A DNA stretch of 64,000 bases from Sphaerolaimus hirsutus (lineage: Eukaryota > Nematoda > Chromadorea > Monhysterida > Sphaerolaimidae). Positions 1 to 11,313 of this stretch are shown in pieces. A program made the position numbers and the translations under genes. Under the pieces are notes generated by a model that saw only the letters and a program-made list of their open reading frames with translations, made no database searches and was not told where the DNA came from. The stretch is taken from the NCBI GenBank assembly GCA_964036195.1, contig OZ038453.1:24266352-24330351 (forward strand). Direction: 5' to 3'. Position 1 is the first letter of the stretch. Each line of letters opens with the position of its first letter.

Positions 1-773
1 ATATGATTGCATGTTCAAAAAAATTATTTTTCATGTTCAAAAACTGGGTCAAATTGACATACGGAATTTGGACATCACTAAACCGACCACAAAAATAGAA
101 TCTGCAGGTTGTCCCGATCATTTTAAGTGTTGAATGATTCAAATCAGCCCAGAAATGGTTGAGTTATTAAGCTTCAAAGACACTCATCCAGATTGCCCAT
201 TTTTTGTATATTTATTGACCATCTTTTTATTTACCCCACTTATCTCGGGCCTGGGGGATTATTTGAGCAAACAAATAATTTTCGTTGTAGCCCCAGCATC
301 AAACCCTGACATACCCAAACGGCATCAAAATTGGGCAAGGGACAAGAAATTGGGAAGCAAAAAAGTGCAGTGGACCCCCAGCCTACTGTTTCTCTATGTG
401 TGAAAAGTCTCAACTATTCTGCACGGTAGTGTATATCAAGAAATTTCAAAGTTCAACAAAATAATTCATTTTCTCAGTGTAGACAATGCAAAACAGTTTG
501 AGTGTGTATGTGTATTTATGTACCGTAAATTCTCTAATTGGGCGCCAGGCGTACTATTGTTTTCAGCACATTTTTAAGGGGTGCACTATTGGAGATGGCG
601 TATTATTGGAGACTGATGCATATTTTTCCGTCAAATCATAAACTTCAATGTCAACATAACTCAAATGTGAGCATCACATTTTAAAGCGATAAATTTCGTA
701 AATAAAAGTACCCAGTAAAACAGTGAATGACTGTGGCAAAATCGGCTACCTAATGATTCAACGATCGACACAT

Positions 774-1000
774 CTGGGGGCAGTTCCAAGCCCTGTAAAG
801 TGTAATGTAAAGTGTCAAATGTAAAGTCAAATGCAAAGTAAAGTGTCAATCAAAACAAAAAAAGAAAAGATTTTATTACTGAACTTTGCATGACAATTGA
901 CAGTTAACTTTGCATTTGACTTTACATTTGACACTTTACTTTGCATTTGACTTTACATTTGACACTTTACTTTACACTTTACAGGGCTTGGGACTGCCAC
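774..1000 (-). mobile_element. Introner-like inverted-repeat element C
   Basis: This 227-bp element has ends that read, on the minus strand, GTGGCAGTCCCAAGCCCTG at the 5' side and TTGGAACTGCCCCCAG at the 3' side, so GT and AG splice signals lie in its inverted repeats. The interior is repeats of a TGTCAAATGTAAAGT-like unit. Flanking frames on the minus strand fit a phase-1 intron (TCA-G before, AT-GTG after). The flanks lie inside a TA-flanked transposon, so whether they are coding is doubtful. Confidence 0.5.
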
Positions 1001-1062
1001 CTGAATCAGACGCATCGTTACTACTTTTTGATGCATAGTTTTTTACTTTTTCTCTGGGTGTC

Positions 1063-1143
1063 GCATTATTGGAGAGTGGCACATTATTGGAGAGTGGTAG
1101 ATTATTGGAGAGTGGCACACTATGGGAGAGTGGCACATTATAC
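1063..1143. repeat. 18-bp tandem repeat (ATTATTGGAGAGTGGCAC)
   Basis: About four and a half copies of an 18-bp unit lie in tandem. The duplicated block at 49.5 kb has about one unit fewer, so the array changed length after duplication. Confidence 0.8.
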
Positions 1144-1482
1144 TTGCACAACGTGTGCAAGGTTCAAGGGTGGCTATTGGAGAGGACGCATTATTGTAGA
1201 CCTGGCGCCTGATTAGAGAATTTACGGTATTCCTTAATTCAAACAGAAATTGTGAGCAATGTCATCAATGCAGGCATAAAACTATCAATTTTGGCTGTGT
1301 GAGCATCCCTTGATTGTTTCTGAAATACTCAAAAGTACAGAGGAAAAAGTGTGCATACAGATGGGTACATGTGCAATGAAAGTATAGTACCCATGGTCAG
1401 TATGCAGTTTTATGCATATTTCAGAGTAAACATAAATACCCACTATCAACTCAGTAGCCCAATCACAACAAACAGAACATAC

Positions 1483-3060
1483 CCACACTCCTCCTCAAAG
1501 GGTGGCGGTTGATATGGAGCTGATGTCCTTTTGTTCAGTTTGTCTTTTGTCTGAACACTGCCACTATAAACCTTCCTTGAAGAATCCCTCTTTCCCATAC
1601 CCATTCCATCATCTGCAAAGTAGCACTTATCCATGCACTGGGTGTAGCCAGCTTTTTCCTCTAGTTTCATTCTGTATTGCCACACTTTGTTGCCTCCATC
1701 TGGGGGGTAATCGGCGGTGGGGATAAACCCTTCAGAAGCGGCTTCTTCAGATGGGTAGCACCTGGGGTTTGGGGATTTGTGGGTGTGCGAAATGTGTGAT
1801 TGGAGCAATTATCATAATTCTTAGATGATGTTGACATATGAGAATTTTGGCACACATTAATACTATCGAAATAGAAAAAATGTATTATTGTCCTTGTTAT
1901 GACAAAGACTACATGTTGAAGTTGTCTTTTATGGATAGTGGTTCATATGACACAACCACATGTGGGGGTTATTTTTTCCTTACTTGGCTGGCGGGGGGTA
2001 CCATACAAGGCGGGGGGGGGGAATAATCAAGGATTTACATATTTTTTGTTGAGTAATTTTTGTTCAGTAATTACATGAGTAATTTTGTTTACCGCTCACC
2101 CAGTTTTGCCTTCTTTCAACAGGGCATTTGTACATTCATCAACCTTCAAATTGCTCTCTTTCATGCATTTGTCAGCCACATCATTCACTTTCTGAATCTC
2201 AGCATATTTTGTCTGTTTTCTGCACTTTTCTTCACACGGTGGCAGTGGGTAGTCATAATTTGGGAATGTGGGAACAGATTGCTTTTTAATACACTCCATT
2301 TGTGTGCTGTTGGTGCAAATGCACAGCTGTAATTTTGGAGACACCATGATTTTTGGTGATGGTGATAATATCGTCATTTTTAATTCCTGTTCATATTTAC
2401 ATAGAGCATATTTTCAAGTTTTATGCCTAACTTTTGCTCGGATTATGCCTAACTTTTGCTTGGATTATGCCTAATTTTTGGTTAGATTATGCCTAATTTT
2501 TGCTTGGATAACGCTGCAGTTTGTGGCACAAAAATGCATGAACTTTACACTAGCTGTGCTTGGATTATGCACTAAAACTGCTTGGATTATGCACAAAAAG
2601 CGCTTGGATTGTGCTTGATTTGATTTTGGTTTTTCCCCCTTCAAGGGTGGCGCAGGAAAAATATTATAAACTTCAGTAATCAACTAAAGCACAAAAAGGC
2701 TGTAAAAGCACTAGAAAACAAACAACAAGAAAAAGCTCATTCACACTGCTCACAAATTTGCGAATTTATTTTTGGCATTAGGTATTGCCTGTTCATTTTT
2801 TATATTTTTTTATATATTTTTTACTTTCTGGTAACTAACCGGGAGCAGGGGTGGGGGTGTAGGCTCTGTAACACTGCAATCAAGTCTGTGGAAAAATCAA
2901 ATTGGGTAACAAAACTATGGTAAATTAGAAATGGGCAACTGAACTGAATCCGCGAACTCACTCAGGGACCTCCTTGGCAACACATTTGCAGTGGCCCTTC
3001 TCCCCCCATTTCTTTTCTACTTCTTGAGTACACGTTTGCATGTCGAAATTGGCGGCGCAA
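1483..3060 (-). CDS. Cysteine-rich multi-exon gene, copy 1 (partial)
   Basis: Three exons were read by eye on the minus strand: 2962-3060 (99 nt), 2100-2326 (227 nt) and 1483-1761 (279 nt). Each has consensus splice sites: donors GTGAGT, GTGAGC and GTATGT, and acceptors ending ACAG, ACAG and CCAG. Exon 2962-3060 encodes a short module ending in HCKCVAKEVPE. Exon 2100-2326 begins LCICTNS and carries a CEEKC then KC...DEC cysteine pattern. Exon 1483-1761 has QCMDKC and ends FEEECG. The last two exons join in phase 2. The first ends in phase 2 while the second starts in phase 0, so at least one exon between them is unseen. No start codon, signal peptide or stop was found, and the family is not recognised; the cysteine spacing suggests a secreted or extracellular protein. 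Near-identical exons recur at 49.9-51.5 kb and diverged ones at 29.7-47.5 kb, which supports these exons being real. Confidence 0.6.
2420..2610. repeat. 22-bp tandem repeat around GGATTATGCCTAA
   Basis: Four units of about 22 bp (TATGCCTAACTTTTGCTTGG type) are followed by degenerate units containing GCTTGGATTATGCAC. It lies in the intron between the first two visible exons of copy 1. The copy at 50.86-51.07 kb has one extra downstream unit. Confidence 0.7.
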
Positions 3061-3084
3061 CTGTGTTATGCATGGAAAGTTTTT

Positions 3085-4067
3085 GGCTATTTACACAGGC
3101 CCTGGCCGGGGGCCGGACCCCGGCAAAAAATAATTTTTTTCAAAGTCTATAATTGGCGTGTATTGGTTGTTTGCATGTTAATTAGGTGAATTATCACCAA
3201 ATTACCATGCACAAAATTTTTGCAAGACCGTTAGACACGCCGATGCATATATTTTTGGGTGGGTGTATAAAATTTTTCTGATTTGTCTCAAATTTGGCAT
3301 GCGTGTACTCTTCGTTTAGTGAGTACGCATGCCAAATTTTAGCTCTGGGCAGTTACCGGTTTTTGTTTAATTCATACTTTATTTTTTTCGATCACTGTAT
3401 TTTTGTATAGTGATCGAAATCCTGCCCTGCCGGGGATCGGTCCCCAGCAATGTCGAAATGGCCCCGACCTGGGTCAAACGTCCCTGGTGAGTAAAATTTT
3501 TTTCAGTAAACAAATAATTTTGGTCCCTGACCGGGGACGTTCGTCCCTGACATGGGACAAATTTTTAGTCACCTGTCGGGGACGAATGTCCCCTGTCGGG
3601 GACAAATGTCCCCGGTCAGGGACCAAAATTCTTTGTTTACTGAAGAAAAAAAATTTTCTCACTGGGGACGTTTGACCCCAGTCTGGGCCATTTCGACATT
3701 GCCGGGGACCGATCCCCGGCAGGTTTTCGATCACTATACAAAAATACAGTGATCAAAAAAAATAAAAGTATAAATAAAATAAGAATCGGTAACCGCACTG
3801 AGCTGAAATTTGGCATGCGTACTCACTAAATGAAGGAGTACTCACATGCCAAAATTCAGGCAAATCCAGATATTCAGACAATTTATACACTCCCCCAACG
3901 AAAATGCATCAGTGCGTGTAACCATCTCACAAAATTTTTGTGCATGCTAATTTGGTGATAATTCACCTAATTAACATGCAAACAACCAATACACGCCAAT
4001 TTTTCACTTTTGAAAAAATTATTTTTTGCCGGGGACCGGTCCCTGGCCGGGACCTGTGTAAATAGCC
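3085..4067. mobile_element. Foldback element with 9-bp target duplication (MULE-like), copy 1
   Basis: Long inverted repeats begin GGCTATTTACACAGG and run to near the centre of the 983-bp element, so it is almost wholly palindromic. The 9-bp target duplication AAAGTTTTT is present on both sides (3076-3084 and 4068-4076). No transposase is encoded. Other family members in the window also have 9-bp duplications. Long inverted repeats with 9-bp duplications are typical of Mutator-like elements; that assignment is inferred. Confidence 0.75.
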
Positions 4068-4505
4068 AAAGTTTTTAATAGTATTATCTGTAGTACAAAT
4101 ATTTTATACAAATTATTGCCTTGGACCTTTAAAGTATTTCAAATATAGGGAAGCTTGTGTCATTTCCACATTGTCAAAAACATGCCAATCGGTTATTTCA
4201 TGTTTGTCAATCAAATCAGTACGCACAAATGGAAGTTACACAACTGAATTAGTACACAATCGACATTAAGACTGTTGTCAACTCAATGATCGCTATGTGA
4301 TGCGCGCACAGTGCGAATGTGTGATTGTACCCAGCATTGTTTGACATAATTATTTGTGTGGCTTGCATAAACACAGTAAGCACAACATTTTCTGTAACAT
4401 TTATGCTAAATGTGATGTTGTCAACTGAATATGCCTGTGAGGTGCTTTTAGTTGACACACGCAGTTGACCACAGCCTTCATTTACGATGTGTCAACTAGC
4501 GTGTA

Positions 4506-5411
4506 GGCACCGGGAAAAATGGCACCGCACCGCACCGGCACTCTTGCCAACGCATGAAAAGGACACCTGGAACCCTGGGGCACCGGCCAGAAAATGGCAC
4601 CGCACCGCACCGGCACCGGTGCCTTTTGGAAAAAATGGCACCGAAGGGCACCAGCTGGTTGCCGGTGCTAGCACCGAAAGGCACCGCACCGGGCTGGAAT
4701 TTCTGAAGTAAATATCGGGCAGTTTCTCAGTGGTCTCACTTTGGAAGTGCATATTTCCATGAATCTTCAACCGATTTTGATGGTTGAGCACTTAAAATGA
4801 TCAGAATGATATGGCAATCACTTTTATGAAGCAATTACAATGATTACAAATTAAAGATAAAATATTTTATTCACTACAATGTCCATAGCCACTATTGTCT
4901 ACTGATCGGAGTCATTGCTGTACAGAGAATGGTACTATCTCTGTCATAAACTGACAACAAATTTTGAATAAAAAAGTAAGATAAATATATGAGTTAAAAT
5001 TAGACAAAATTTTAGATTCGCTCATCAGATCACGTATTGGGTATAATGGATTTCACAGTAGGTATATTTATTTGATGGGATGTTTACAAAATAGGCAAAA
5101 ACGGTTGGGTAAATATATCACTGTTTTTTGAAATATGAATAAGCACATACTATGGACAAAATTGCACAGCACATGAAGCCTTGGCCGGTGCCTTTCCCGA
5201 TGCCTTTTACTTTGGCCCTGGTGCTAGCACCTTTGGCACCGGCAAAAAAATGGCACGGCACCGCACCGGCACCGGTGCTATTCTGAAAAAAATTGCACCG
5301 GCACCGGCATGGCACCCCTGAATATTGCAATGGCACCGCACCAGCACCGGTGCTGGTGCCCTTCGGTGCCCAGCACCAGGGCACCGGTGCCCCGGTGCCT
5401 TTACATCACTA
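4506..5411. mobile_element. hAT-like non-autonomous element with GCACCG subterminal repeats (hAT-1)
   Basis: The ends carry many copies of GCACCG/CGGTGC. The right end reads CATCACTA, followed by GTAGTGAG at 5412-5419. The left terminal TAGTGATG is deleted here but kept in the duplicate at 52945, where it is preceded by the same GTAGTGAG, giving an 8-bp hAT-type duplication. The interior (about 4690-5170) is unique sequence with no plausible transposase. Clustered short subterminal repeats are usual transposase-binding sites in hAT elements. Confidence 0.7.
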
Positions 5412-5419
5412 GTAGTGAG

Positions 5420-6236
5420 CTGCCATTAATACTGTGTGCATGGCACTTTATGATTTTCCCAAATTTATATGGTACACTCAACGATGGAAAAAACACAGAA
5501 ATTGAACACAGAAACTCATTGAGTTTCTGTGTTTTTTTATTTATTTTTTATTTTAACACACGTACCACGGCTGGCTCTATAAGTCAAGGGCATCATAATA
5601 ACAAAATGAAAAAAAAAACAGTTACGAAATGACAATGTCGACAGTTGAGATTGCAAATACGTTTGACAGTTTACACAGTAATAGAATACGCAATTAATTC
5701 ATAAACATTACTTGCAACAGGGCGAAAAATAACGGTATATAAAACGGGAACTAAATGTTTCACAGGTAAGGCAATTAAAGAAAGTGAACTGACTAAAATG
5801 GCGAAACAGTAGGTAGATGTAGATGTAGCTGAGATGCAAAAAAGTTTAATTAAAGTTAAAGTACCGGTCGCGGAATGAGATACATTGTAATATGCATACA
5901 TGTTGTAGTAAAATAAAGCACAGTTTGTACCAGGGCCCTGGATTTACCTAAGATACTCGTAGTTTTATATGAGAATCGGGTGTGTTCTTGTGCATACTCA
6001 AGACATATGGCATTACTGACTGTTTACATGTGGAAGTTAAAATCCCATGTTATGTCATAGTGCAAGTATTCATATGTGTTGCGACTTTATCTCAGTCGCT
6101 GCACTTATAAGACACCCCGTAACTCAATATGCCTATCCATAAGTGGAGTGCATACTAAAATACTGTAAATATGTGCACACTAGTTGTGATAGTTCTATTA
6201 AGTTATAATATGATAAAACAGCTACACAATACAGTA
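5420..6236. other. LINE 3' flank and unassigned repeats
   Basis: The stretch holds a hairpin built from AACTCATTGAGTTTCTGTG (about 5475-5540) belonging to a repeat family seen elsewhere in the window, then AT-rich sequence that may be the 3' untranslated region of the LINE on the minus strand. No clear poly(A) or tandem tail marks the LINE end. No gene is seen. Confidence 0.4.
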
Positions 6237-9088
6237 TTATTCGAGGCCGTATAAATAGGTGTCAAGCGCTGTAATATGTATGGATATCAACCTTCTTGAC
6301 GTGCTGCAGCTACATTTTATAATTTGAGCCAGCCTATCAATAGGTTCCCCTATACTCAACATATTACAGCACTTTTCTTCACAGCAGTCAGTGTTTAACT
6401 CTCTAAGGAATTTATTGCGCCAATATATTACGGCCACATCCTGACAACCGTACAAATAATGCGATAGCGTAGGCCAGAAATCGTGACCATATTGTACACA
6501 TGGTTTACACCTAGACCATTTTTTCCCCCTACTACTCAGCGCAAATTGTATTGTCTTCTGAAATAGTCCATGTTGTGCAAATACCCATGGCATTTCTTCT
6601 GAGTAAATTTTATATGTATTTAGGGGTTGTATGTTGGATTCCCGGTAACGTTCCATACGTGTCCGTGACAGATATACTTTACCTAGTGAACTATCACCCC
6701 ACGCATTCTGCTTAGCAATTTGTTTGATACTCTTTAAACCCAGTGTTGGGTCAATATTAGCTTCACGCAATAGCGCTGCCGACCTCCCTAAGGGACTTTG
6801 GCGTCGTGGCAGGTTTAACTTTGTCCTACCCCAAAGATCAAACGCCTGTTTAGTCGTCCTGCTAACATGATTGCTTTGCAAGTACCGGCAATGGCCTACA
6901 ATGATTTGTGTATACCAAGCTTTCATTGTAGTCACATCCCCATCTATAGCAAGACATCTGCTAGATAGATGCTGAGGCGTGCGGCATACGTTTCTGTATA
7001 CAGACATTTGTATGCCAACTAGCTTTGCTAGGGTTTGCTTCGGCAGACCAAAAATTTCCACGCCATAAAAAACTTTTGTCATAGCATAAAGTGTCCACAG
7101 TCTGTTGACTGCCCAAAACGGACGCAATGACATTGACGCTAATTCTCCAACCATAACAGCAGCAGTTTGTGCTCGCTGGAGAAGTACCTGGCGTTGCTTG
7201 CCAAACATATTGTTAGCTGACGTAAGTGTTAGACCTAAATATTTTATCTCATCAACTTCCGAAATGTACTGTAATTTCCCATGTATATCTCTGCCCAGTG
7301 TCCAATGACGTGTTGGGTTAGACTTACAACGGAAATGCAGTATTTTACTTTTATCCGGGTGTATTGCGACCCCCCACCTCCAAGACCACTCTGTGAATTT
7401 ATCCATTATGGCCTGGAGGTCATGAGATGTGTTTGCTAATAATGCAATATCATCAACAAAAAATACTGCTGGCACTTTGGATTGACCAAGTTGTGCCCCT
7501 ATCTTTAAGCTCTCCAAATCAGTACGCAAGTCCGCTAAGTATAAGACGTACAGACTTGGTGACAGACAACACCCTTGTCGTACACCTAGCGTATACGCGA
7601 ACTCGTCACTGTATGTTGAGCCGTACTGTATTACACAGCGCAGATCGTCATATGTACTGGATATAGAGCTAACAAATTTCGATGGGTACCCGTAGTCTAG
7701 CAGCTTATGCCACAATTTCTCACGGGGAACCCTATCGAAGGCCTTAACAGCATCCACAAAACACGCTGAAACACACTTGTTTCCACTCAGACAGCCTTGT
7801 ATGATAACATGGTTATCTGTAGTGCGACGCTTTTTCCGAAAGCCATTCTGCATACTTCCAAAACCGTCCACACTCTCAAAGGCTGATAGCAGCCTATGAT
7901 TCAGTACAGAGCAGTATAGTTTCAGAATGTTGCATTGTAAGCCTATTGATCGATAGTTGTCGACGCACGATTTAGAGCCCTTTTTATGCAAAAGGGATAA
8001 CTTATATGTTTTTGCTGTATGAGGAATTGGATTTCCATCAAGCCACGTATTAAACAGCAATGTAAGAGCCCTAATTAACTGACTACCACTGCCGCGTAGC
8101 ATTTCATGATAAACACCAGTGGTACCCGGCGATTTACCCAGTTTTAACCTCTTAATGGCTAATTTTATTTCTGCTGAGGTTATCCTCTCCTCGAGGCTGC
8201 ACCTAAGAGTGCCGGATATAACGCCTGACAGACTTGTTTCACAGGAATCTGAATCTAAGCTCATAGGATTTGACATTTGAACTTTATTCCAGAATCCTTC
8301 TAGCACTTTCGATATCTTATCTTTTGTATCCGCCAAACCAGACTTTGATCTAAGCATTGGATACAGTATGCCACCCTCTTTATACCGGTGGGCCATACTA
8401 TAGAGATCAGTTTTTGTGCTACTTGATTGCAACTCAATATCAAGTCGTTTGCGCTTGATATCCAGCTCATAGTCATGCTCACACGCACGTATTTTATTAC
8501 GTAGAGCCGCGACAAGAGCTTTGTACTCTGAATACAGAATAACATTCAAGTGTAGTTTTCGCCGTAGTTTTTGTATCTCAGCTTTCAGATGACGTATGCG
8601 TAAAGTCACGCATGTTGTCTGACTTTTCATTACCTTTATAGGATACCGCCTAGAGGCCACACTTTGAAGATGATATAGAATGTTTTCATATGTGCATTCA
8701 CCATCGACAAGTGTAGTTAAGGATTCCTCTAGCCATTTTGAAAACGGTTCAATGACATCTTCTCCCTTCACCACCCATTGGTGCCTGTACTTATCATCCG
8801 CAGGTGCAACGAGTTGTATATTATTAGCTGTTACCTTTAGGTGTAGAGAGCAGTGGTCAGAACCAATTGACATATCACTGGTTGGACTAAAGTGCGAAAT
8901 TTCACTAGACCATTCAGCGGTAGTGTCAAATAGAGCCAGATCCAACAATGAGCGTGTTAGACCGGCTTCATATGACCACCATATGTCAGTGACAGAGATA
9001 CCGACGTTTAGGTCGTTTACTCTTATAAATGAGTTCACTAGCCTACCTGTGTCATTTATTACGTGACTATTCCGTTCAAGTCCGGGGT
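6237..9088 (-). pseudogene. Non-LTR retrotransposon ORF2, 3' part: endonuclease C-terminus, reverse transcriptase, CCHC-like tail
   Basis: This is the reverse-transcriptase half of a LINE EN-RT protein, which would nick target DNA and prime reverse transcription from the nick. From the N-terminal side it has the endonuclease end with the SDHC histidine motif (about 8860-8870), a linker, and RT blocks including NGFRKKRRTTDN, the AFDR motif and the FVDD active site (about 7447-7458). The tail has a C-x2-C...H...C cluster (CKPCVQYGH). No stop or frameshift interrupts 6237-9088. The frame is cut at 9088 by the BEL/Pao 5' LTR, and its first half resumes at 21373. It is an APE-type LINE; the clade was not determined. 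The apparent start at 9149 lies in LTR sequence and is not real. Confidence 0.9.
9084..9088 (+). repeat. 5-bp target-site duplication (GGGGT), left copy
   Basis: GGGGT directly precedes the 5' LTR and recurs directly after the 3' LTR at 21373-21377. Five base pairs is within the usual range for BEL/Pao integrases. Confidence 0.9.
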
Positions 9089-10398
9089 TGTGCTGACCGT
9101 GGCAAAATGGATGGATAAAGAAATACAGAGATTTGATAATTAGGCTCATATTTATCTATTTACCTATTTGCACTAATTTACATTTCATGCACCATATAAA
9201 CTTACCGCAAATTGTATTTTCTACACTTATTACGTATCCATGGAGAATATTCGATTAGGAAAGTGTTCTATAAGTTATTGATATGTTTATGAGGAATATT
9301 TAGGTTAAAAAGTCAAATATGTTATTATTAGGTGTATTAACATAATATTAGGCTCATTCAACTCGCCGTAATTTTCTGATCATTATTATATATACATTTA
9401 CATGGTTTACTTGCAATTTGGGAAAGTCAAAAGTTGTAAATATTTATGTGCCACGTATTTATTTAGGCCAGCGTCCTAATAGAGAAATAGTGCCCTGTGT
9501 GTAACTAGCATTTTCTGTGTGAATTTACGAAGCCCTTCGCGTAGGCATAATTATTATAACCCTGCTCATAAGTTATATTATTTTTACTTTGACATTATGA
9601 TAAATACCCTGCTCAGATTATACCATAATATCATACAAACCCTGCTCAATTATTATACTCATTTACTTGAATAAGTCCCAATTTACCCATTATTCAACAT
9701 ACGTTTCCAGGAAGTGATTATTATTATTATGTTGAATATACCTTATTCTATTTACGTCATTAGGAACATTTACACCACTATTTACAATTTCCAAACCCTA
9801 TTTTATTAGTTCCAATGTGCGTCAATGTTTTCTGACAAATTGAACCAAATTAGTAAATTGGCCGAGTTTGCCGACTTTGCGCCTCGTAAGATTAATAGTT
9901 TTTCTATTAACCCAATTTGTACCTGGTATTTCTTTACCATAAGTATTTGAATGTATGCACGCATAGAATAAGCCAACTGTTTCTGTCAAATGTGTCTTAT
10001 TGTTATATTTGTGGTTTATTTGTGCATTTGTATTAGGAAATTACTGTAGCTGTTTTTCTATACATGATTTCCGTGTCTTAGCTACTTTGGAAGTTTTTAC
10101 TTCAGTCTGCGGACCCCAAGCTACTGAACGAAAATAAGCTAGCAATAGAAACTTCGATTAGGAAGCTCGCTAGACTTTGCGCTTTTGTAACACGCTGTAT
10201 CTGATCGAAATAAAGTACCTGAAACAATTCGAACCCCCTTTTTCAACACACAACTACGAAATAAACTCAACTTGGCTGTCGACAAGTGGACGTTCGGCTA
10301 CAACGGGAAATCAACCACTCTAAAGGCCGTTTCTCACTACGGTCTTGAAGCAGCCGGATTCGGTGGTAGAAGACGCTGACTTCGGTGGCTTCATCACA
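9089..10398 (+). mobile_element. BEL/Pao element 5' LTR
   Basis: This 1310-bp LTR begins TGTGCTGACC and ends TTCATCACA (TG...CA). It matches the 3' LTR at 20063-21372 base for base except for about seven substitutions counted by eye. AATAAA polyadenylation signals lie at 10209-10214 and 10260-10265. The low divergence implies a recent insertion. Confidence 0.95.
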
Positions 10399-10416
10399 TG
10401 GCGCAGCGAGCAGGGT
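10399..10416 (+). promoter_or_regulatory. Primer-binding site, tRNA-Ser
   Basis: TGGCGCAGCGAGCAGGGT starts at the base after the 5' LTR. It is an 18-nt perfect complement to the 3' end of an animal tRNA-Ser of the kind whose 5' end is GCAGCGA (acceptor strand TCGCTGC-G-CCA). This is where minus-strand DNA synthesis would start. The tRNA identity comes from recalled tRNA sequence, not a search. Confidence 0.85.
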
Positions 10417-11313
10417 GATTGCATGACATTGTGCTATCACCAAGCCGGAACGGACATTGTGCGGCAGTTGGCAGAACTTCAAAAGTCCTGCTGAACATCA
10501 ATTGGCCTTGGCTGAGCGTTGGCTGTTGATTTGCAGACAGCATTGTGCCAAAGTCACGGCACTCCTGTCTACATCCTGGGAGCGGTTCTACGCTCACGCG
10601 CGGAGGACACTGGAGTTCTGACAAGCCTGTCAGGATTTCAGGCAGCTTTCACCAGTGTTTTGGCAAGGTGCTAAACGCTGGGCGGCACCGGCATTTGACA
10701 AGGAGTCATTGTCGGACGGTGGTCAAACTTTAGCTGGATGCTCCTGGACATCCGGACGCCAGTGACCGCTCGCACGTCCTTCCTATGCCAAGGGAGGGTG
10801 ACCTGATGGAGACAGGATCGCCACAGAGCCACGCTAGAATCAGAAAGTGCACCAGAGTGCACAGAAACGTGTCACAGGTGACACGGCAAGCGCAGCACTG
10901 CGCACAGCGGCACAGGAGCCGCTCAGGAAAGCAAGTGGCCGGCGTGGTCACGGGGCACACAGGCGTGCCAGAAAGAGCGCCAGAGCGCTCAGAAAGAGTG
11001 TGTACAGACCCTCTTTGGGCGCACACTGCTGGGCAAATAAATTGTTTATTGTCCAGGTGGATTTGACCGGTGTGTTGAAGTCAACGCGTGTAAACAATCA
11101 CGTCAGGGGCTTTAGGAACACACCTGGTGCCAGTGCAGTAAAGGTCAACGCGTGAGAACACGTCAGGGGCCTGTAGGACTGCATTGGTATTGTGCGTGGC
11201 ACAACAAATCCGTAGTGCACAGAGCACTACACAGAAAGACGCAGAGAAGCGTCACAGGCGTCACAGGAGACACACTATAAAGAGAAACAGTGAAGAAAAA
11301 TTCATCAGCAAAA
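10417..11313 (+). other. BEL/Pao untranslated leader
   Basis: About 900 bp lie between the primer-binding site and the first gag methionine. The stretch is rich in CACAGG/GTCACAGG motifs, with a repeated AACGCGTG...CACGTCAGGGGC segment (11080-11175). No convincing coding frame is seen. Packaging signals would be expected here but cannot be identified by eye. Confidence 0.6.

Larger units (their letters stand above)
523..1227. mobile_element. TA-flanked inverted-repeat element, copy 1
   Basis: The ends are inverted repeats (CCGTAAATTCTCTAATTGGG and its near-complement) flanked by TA on both sides (521-522, 1228-1229), so the insertion duplicated a TA. No transposase frame is visible. The element holds an 18-bp tandem repeat and a splice-site-ended inverted repeat at 774-1000. 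The duplicate at 48973-49658 has the same structure. The TA target suggests a Tc1/mariner-like non-autonomous element, but the superfamily is not proven. Confidence 0.6.

Noticed and set aside
134-403. 89-codon plus-strand frame, repeated at 48661-48849
   Set aside because: Preserved only because the whole block is duplicated; no domain or splice sites, and the second copy is shortened by a small indel.
4487-4711. Short frames rich in His/Pro/Ala or Gly in GCACCG arrays
   Set aside because: Frames in both directions are produced by the repeated GCACCG word of hAT ends; no gene support. The same holds at 31.5, 32.3, 44.1 and 53 kb.
8680-9066. 128-codon plus-strand frame
   Set aside because: Antisense shadow of the LINE endonuclease end.
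10545-11155. Overlapping plus-strand frames in the BEL leader
   Set aside because: They overlap in different frames, lack homology to gag, and lie between the primer-binding site and gag where non-coding leader is expected.
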